In this document: one piece after another, positions 45,075 to 47,137 of the stretch
Layout: each line of letters starts with the position of its first letter
Numbering within the stretch: position 1 is the stretch's first letter
From: an uncultured Anaerolineales bacterium
GTDB taxonomy: Bacteria > Chloroflexota > Anaerolineae > Anaerolineales > Villigracilaceae
Length of the DNA: 47,137 nucleotides
Reading direction: 5' to 3'
Assembly (NCBI GenBank): GCA_903873975.1
Contig: CAIQQN010000077.1
Span: forward strand, 1-47,137
The notes under the pieces: model-generated
Seen by the model: only the letters and a program-made list of their open reading frames with translations
Databases searched by the model: none
What the model was told of the DNA's origin: nothing
Made by a program: the position numbers and the translations under genes

Positions 45075-45860
45075 TCAGACTTCGGTTTGGATGGCGCTGC
45101 CGCTCTCGTAGCGGCGCAGACCGGTATGGAAGACCAGGATGGCCAGTACCAGGAACCCGGTTGCTCCAAGGAGCATCAACCCGAGTGTGGACCAGGAAAA
45201 ACCTTTGACGAACCCAGCCGGAACGGCGCCCATGAAGGCCGCCGGGACAACCAGGAACAGAATAACCTTGGCGGTCTGATTGAAGAGCGTGATGGGGTAA
45301 ATAGCAAAGGTGATGATGGCGTTGATGGCCATGCCGGTGAAGACGCCACCGGTGCCAAGCCAGAAGGCCAGGCTCTGGACAAGCACCAGGAAAGCCACGA
45401 AGACGGTCGTTGCCAGGATCACACCGACGATAAAACGTCCCAGCCCATCCGGGCTGAACTGGCCGGAAACGCAATAACTGAAGAAGCCGTAGAGGAAATC
45501 CCCGAAACTGCTCGGGACAACGCGGGATGCCAGGACGTGCAGCAAGGTTGGCCGCGGCAGGGACAGGTAGTAGTCGAGCCGACCCTTGACGATGATGTCG
45601 CCCAGGTTGAAAGCGTTGCCGAAGAGCAGGCCGGCCAGCCCGAAGGCGCTGGCGGAGATGCCGAAGACGATGAACATGTCGGTCAACTGCCAGCCGCTAA
45701 TGGACGGGACGCGGTCGAAGAAGATGATCCAAACGACGAAGTAGACCGCGTCGTTCAGGATCATGCCGATGGACTGGGCGATGAACGCGGCGCGGTATTC
45801 CATCGCCGCGGCGAGGTTGGTTTTCCAGAGGGAGAGCAGGAATTTAAGTTCGCGAAACAT
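45075..45860 (-). CDS. ABC-2 type transporter permease (PF06182-like)
   Basis: MFRELKFLLSLWKTNLAAAMEYRAAFIAQSIGMILNDAVYFVVWIIFFDRVPSISGWQLTDMFIVFGI; six TM segments. Confidence 0.88.
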   Translation of the reverse strand: MFRELKFLLSLWKTNLAAAMEYRAAFIAQSIGMILNDAVYFVVWIIFFDRVPSISGWQLTDMFIVFGISASAFGLAGLLFGNAFNLGDIIVKGRLDYYLSLPRPTLLHVLASRVVPSSFGDFLYGFFSYCVSGQFSPDGLGRFIVGVILATTVFVAFLVLVQSLAFWLGTGGVFTGMAINAIITFAIYPITLFNQTAKVILFLVVPAAFMGAVPAGFVKGFSWSTLGLMLLGATGFLVLAILVFHTGLRRYESGSAIQTEV

Positions 45861-45926
45861 TGGTCCTATATAGGTTATAAAACGGGAGGAAAAAAACAAA
45901 AAACAAAAAGCAAGAATTTCGGGTTG

Positions 45927-46712
45927 TCAGCCTCCATTGATTGCCAGCCTTCTCATCCCGCGTGAGAATACAAGGGCCAGCAAACCGCCGAAGATGGCCA
46001 GCCAGAGGAGTTGCCCGAGGATGATTAGCGTGAAAAGCTGCATGTCGGGGCGGACGAACAGGCGCGCTGGTCCGTACATCATGTAAGCGAATGGCAGGGA
46101 CTTGGCTATTGTTTGCAGCCAGGCCGGATAGAAATCCAGGGGGATGAGCATTCCGCCCAAAACGAAGGTGAATTTCTGGTAGATCCATTCGAAAGGCGCC
46201 ACTTCCTCGGCGACAAAGGCTGCCAGCCCGATCAGAGCATTTACACAGAAGTGCAGCAGCCAGGCTCCGGCCAGTGCCACCAGTGCCAGCGGCCAGTTGA
46301 CCAGGTCCGGAGGCGGCCCGGCCATCGCCCAGACCAGCGCGCCGCCTATTACGAACAACATGCCCATGCGCGGCAGGGATTCTCCCAACCCGCTGGAGAG
46401 TTGATAGAGCAGGAAGTTGTAGGGTTTATTCAGGAGGTAGGCGATCGAGCCGTCCTTGACCTGCTCGGAGATGAGGCGTGCCAGGCGCGGGCGGCCCAAT
46501 TCCAGGGTCTCGGCCAGCAGCAGGTACCACATCGTGTCGCGCAGGCTCAAGCCATTGATGGTGTCTGAACCGGCGGCGGCGAAGGTGATACGCCACAACT
46601 GGAAAAATATCCACATAAAGAGCAGGATCATGGCGGAGCGCGTCACCAGTTCAGCAGGGTAAGCCAGGCTGTTGAGCAGGTTGATCTTAAAGACGGCGAA
46701 ATATTTTTTCAT
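45927..46712 (-). CDS. ABC-2 type transporter permease
   Basis: MKKYFAVFKINLLNSLAYPAELVTRSAMILLFMWIFFQLWRITF...SEQVKDGSIAYLLNKPYNFLLYQLSSGLGESLPRM. Confidence 0.88.
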   Translation of the reverse strand: MKKYFAVFKINLLNSLAYPAELVTRSAMILLFMWIFFQLWRITFAAAGSDTINGLSLRDTMWYLLLAETLELGRPRLARLISEQVKDGSIAYLLNKPYNFLLYQLSSGLGESLPRMGMLFVIGGALVWAMAGPPPDLVNWPLALVALAGAWLLHFCVNALIGLAAFVAEEVAPFEWIYQKFTFVLGGMLIPLDFYPAWLQTIAKSLPFAYMMYGPARLFVRPDMQLFTLIILGQLLWLAIFGGLLALVFSRGMRRLAINGG

Positions 46713-46764
46713 GGCGATTCATGGGACGTGGATGAACCTGGATAAACGCGGATATATCTTATCT

Positions 46765-47137
46765 TTATCCGCCGTTCCCGCCTTCATCAGCGTCCGATTT
46801 TTCTGCGGTTTTATATATGGCCGCGATAACTTCTTCCAACGGCGGGTCGGAGACGGTGATGTCCACCAGGGTCCCGGCGGCGGAGAGGGCGGCCATCACT
46901 TTCTCGACCGGGGTGGTGCGTGTGTTGAAGCGCAATTTTACCCCGTAGCGTTCCCTGGCCACCTTGAGCGTCTCAGTTCCTGCGATATGGAAGTTGTTGG
47001 GAATTTGCTCAGCGTAACGCACCTCGACCAGTTTCCAGGTCAGGAAAGATCGTTTGAGGGTCGAGACTTTGTCTTCGTAGACGATTTGTCCGTGGTTGAT
47101 GATGATAACGCGTTTGCAGAGCGCTTCAAGGTCTCCG
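46765..47137 (-). CDS. ABC transporter ATP-binding protein, C-terminal part (5' end outside window)
   Basis: Frame reads GDLEALCKRVIIINHGQIVYEDKVSTLKRSFLTWKLVEVRYAEQIPNNF..., the post-H-loop region of an ABC-2 ATPase. Confidence 0.85.
   Translation of the reverse strand, partial: GDLEALCKRVIIINHGQIVYEDKVSTLKRSFLTWKLVEVRYAEQIPNNFHIAGTETLKVARERYGVKLRFNTRTTPVEKVMAALSAAGTLVDITVSDPPLEEVIAAIYKTAEKSDADEGGNGG

Noticed and set aside
45051-45965. 304-aa plus-strand ORF opposite the ABC-2 permease
   Set aside because: Low-complexity acidic/Gln-rich translation typical of the complement of a hydrophobic membrane-protein gene.
1-47137. CRISPR array, transposase or phage genes
   Set aside because: No regularly spaced direct-repeat array, no transposase/integrase-like translation in the track; the excisionase-like HTH alone is not evidence of a mobile element.

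Overview
The window (about 47 kb) looks like a chromosomal segment from an Anaerolineae-like Chloroflexota bacterium. The taxon is inferred from gene content only. From left to right it holds: (i) housekeeping genes (MacB/FtsX permease end, GNAT, M32 carboxypeptidase, lipoprotein, initiator tRNA-Met); (ii) a large Wzx/Wzy-type exopolysaccharide locus headed by an LCP protein, an excisionase-type HTH protein and a specialised NusG/RfaH-like factor, with many glycosyltransferases, FkbM methyltransferases, a flippase, a polymerase, a phosphoglycosyl transferase with unusual domain order, nucleotide-sugar enzymes, a BY-kinase and an LMW tyrosine phosphatase; (iii) embedded in that locus (28958-35754), a compact RiPP-like cassette: tandem-PqqD protein, two radical SAM/SPASM proteins, a 76-aa Cys-periodic candidate precursor with its own RBS and strong terminator, an HPr-kinase-like protein, an S26-type peptidase and an ABC exporter; (iv) a 3' region with a degraded M28 peptidase, small membrane proteins, an M1 peptidase, an AHSA1-PDZ-DinB fusion and an ABC-2 transporter. 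The most interesting item is the cassette in (iii). It resembles the SynChlorMet-type two-radical-SAM cassettes, whose precursor had not been identified as far as I recall. Here there is a specific precursor candidate whose five Cys fall at 12/11/12/11-residue spacing, forming a 23-residue repeat. All family calls come from reading motifs in the translations; no database searches were run.
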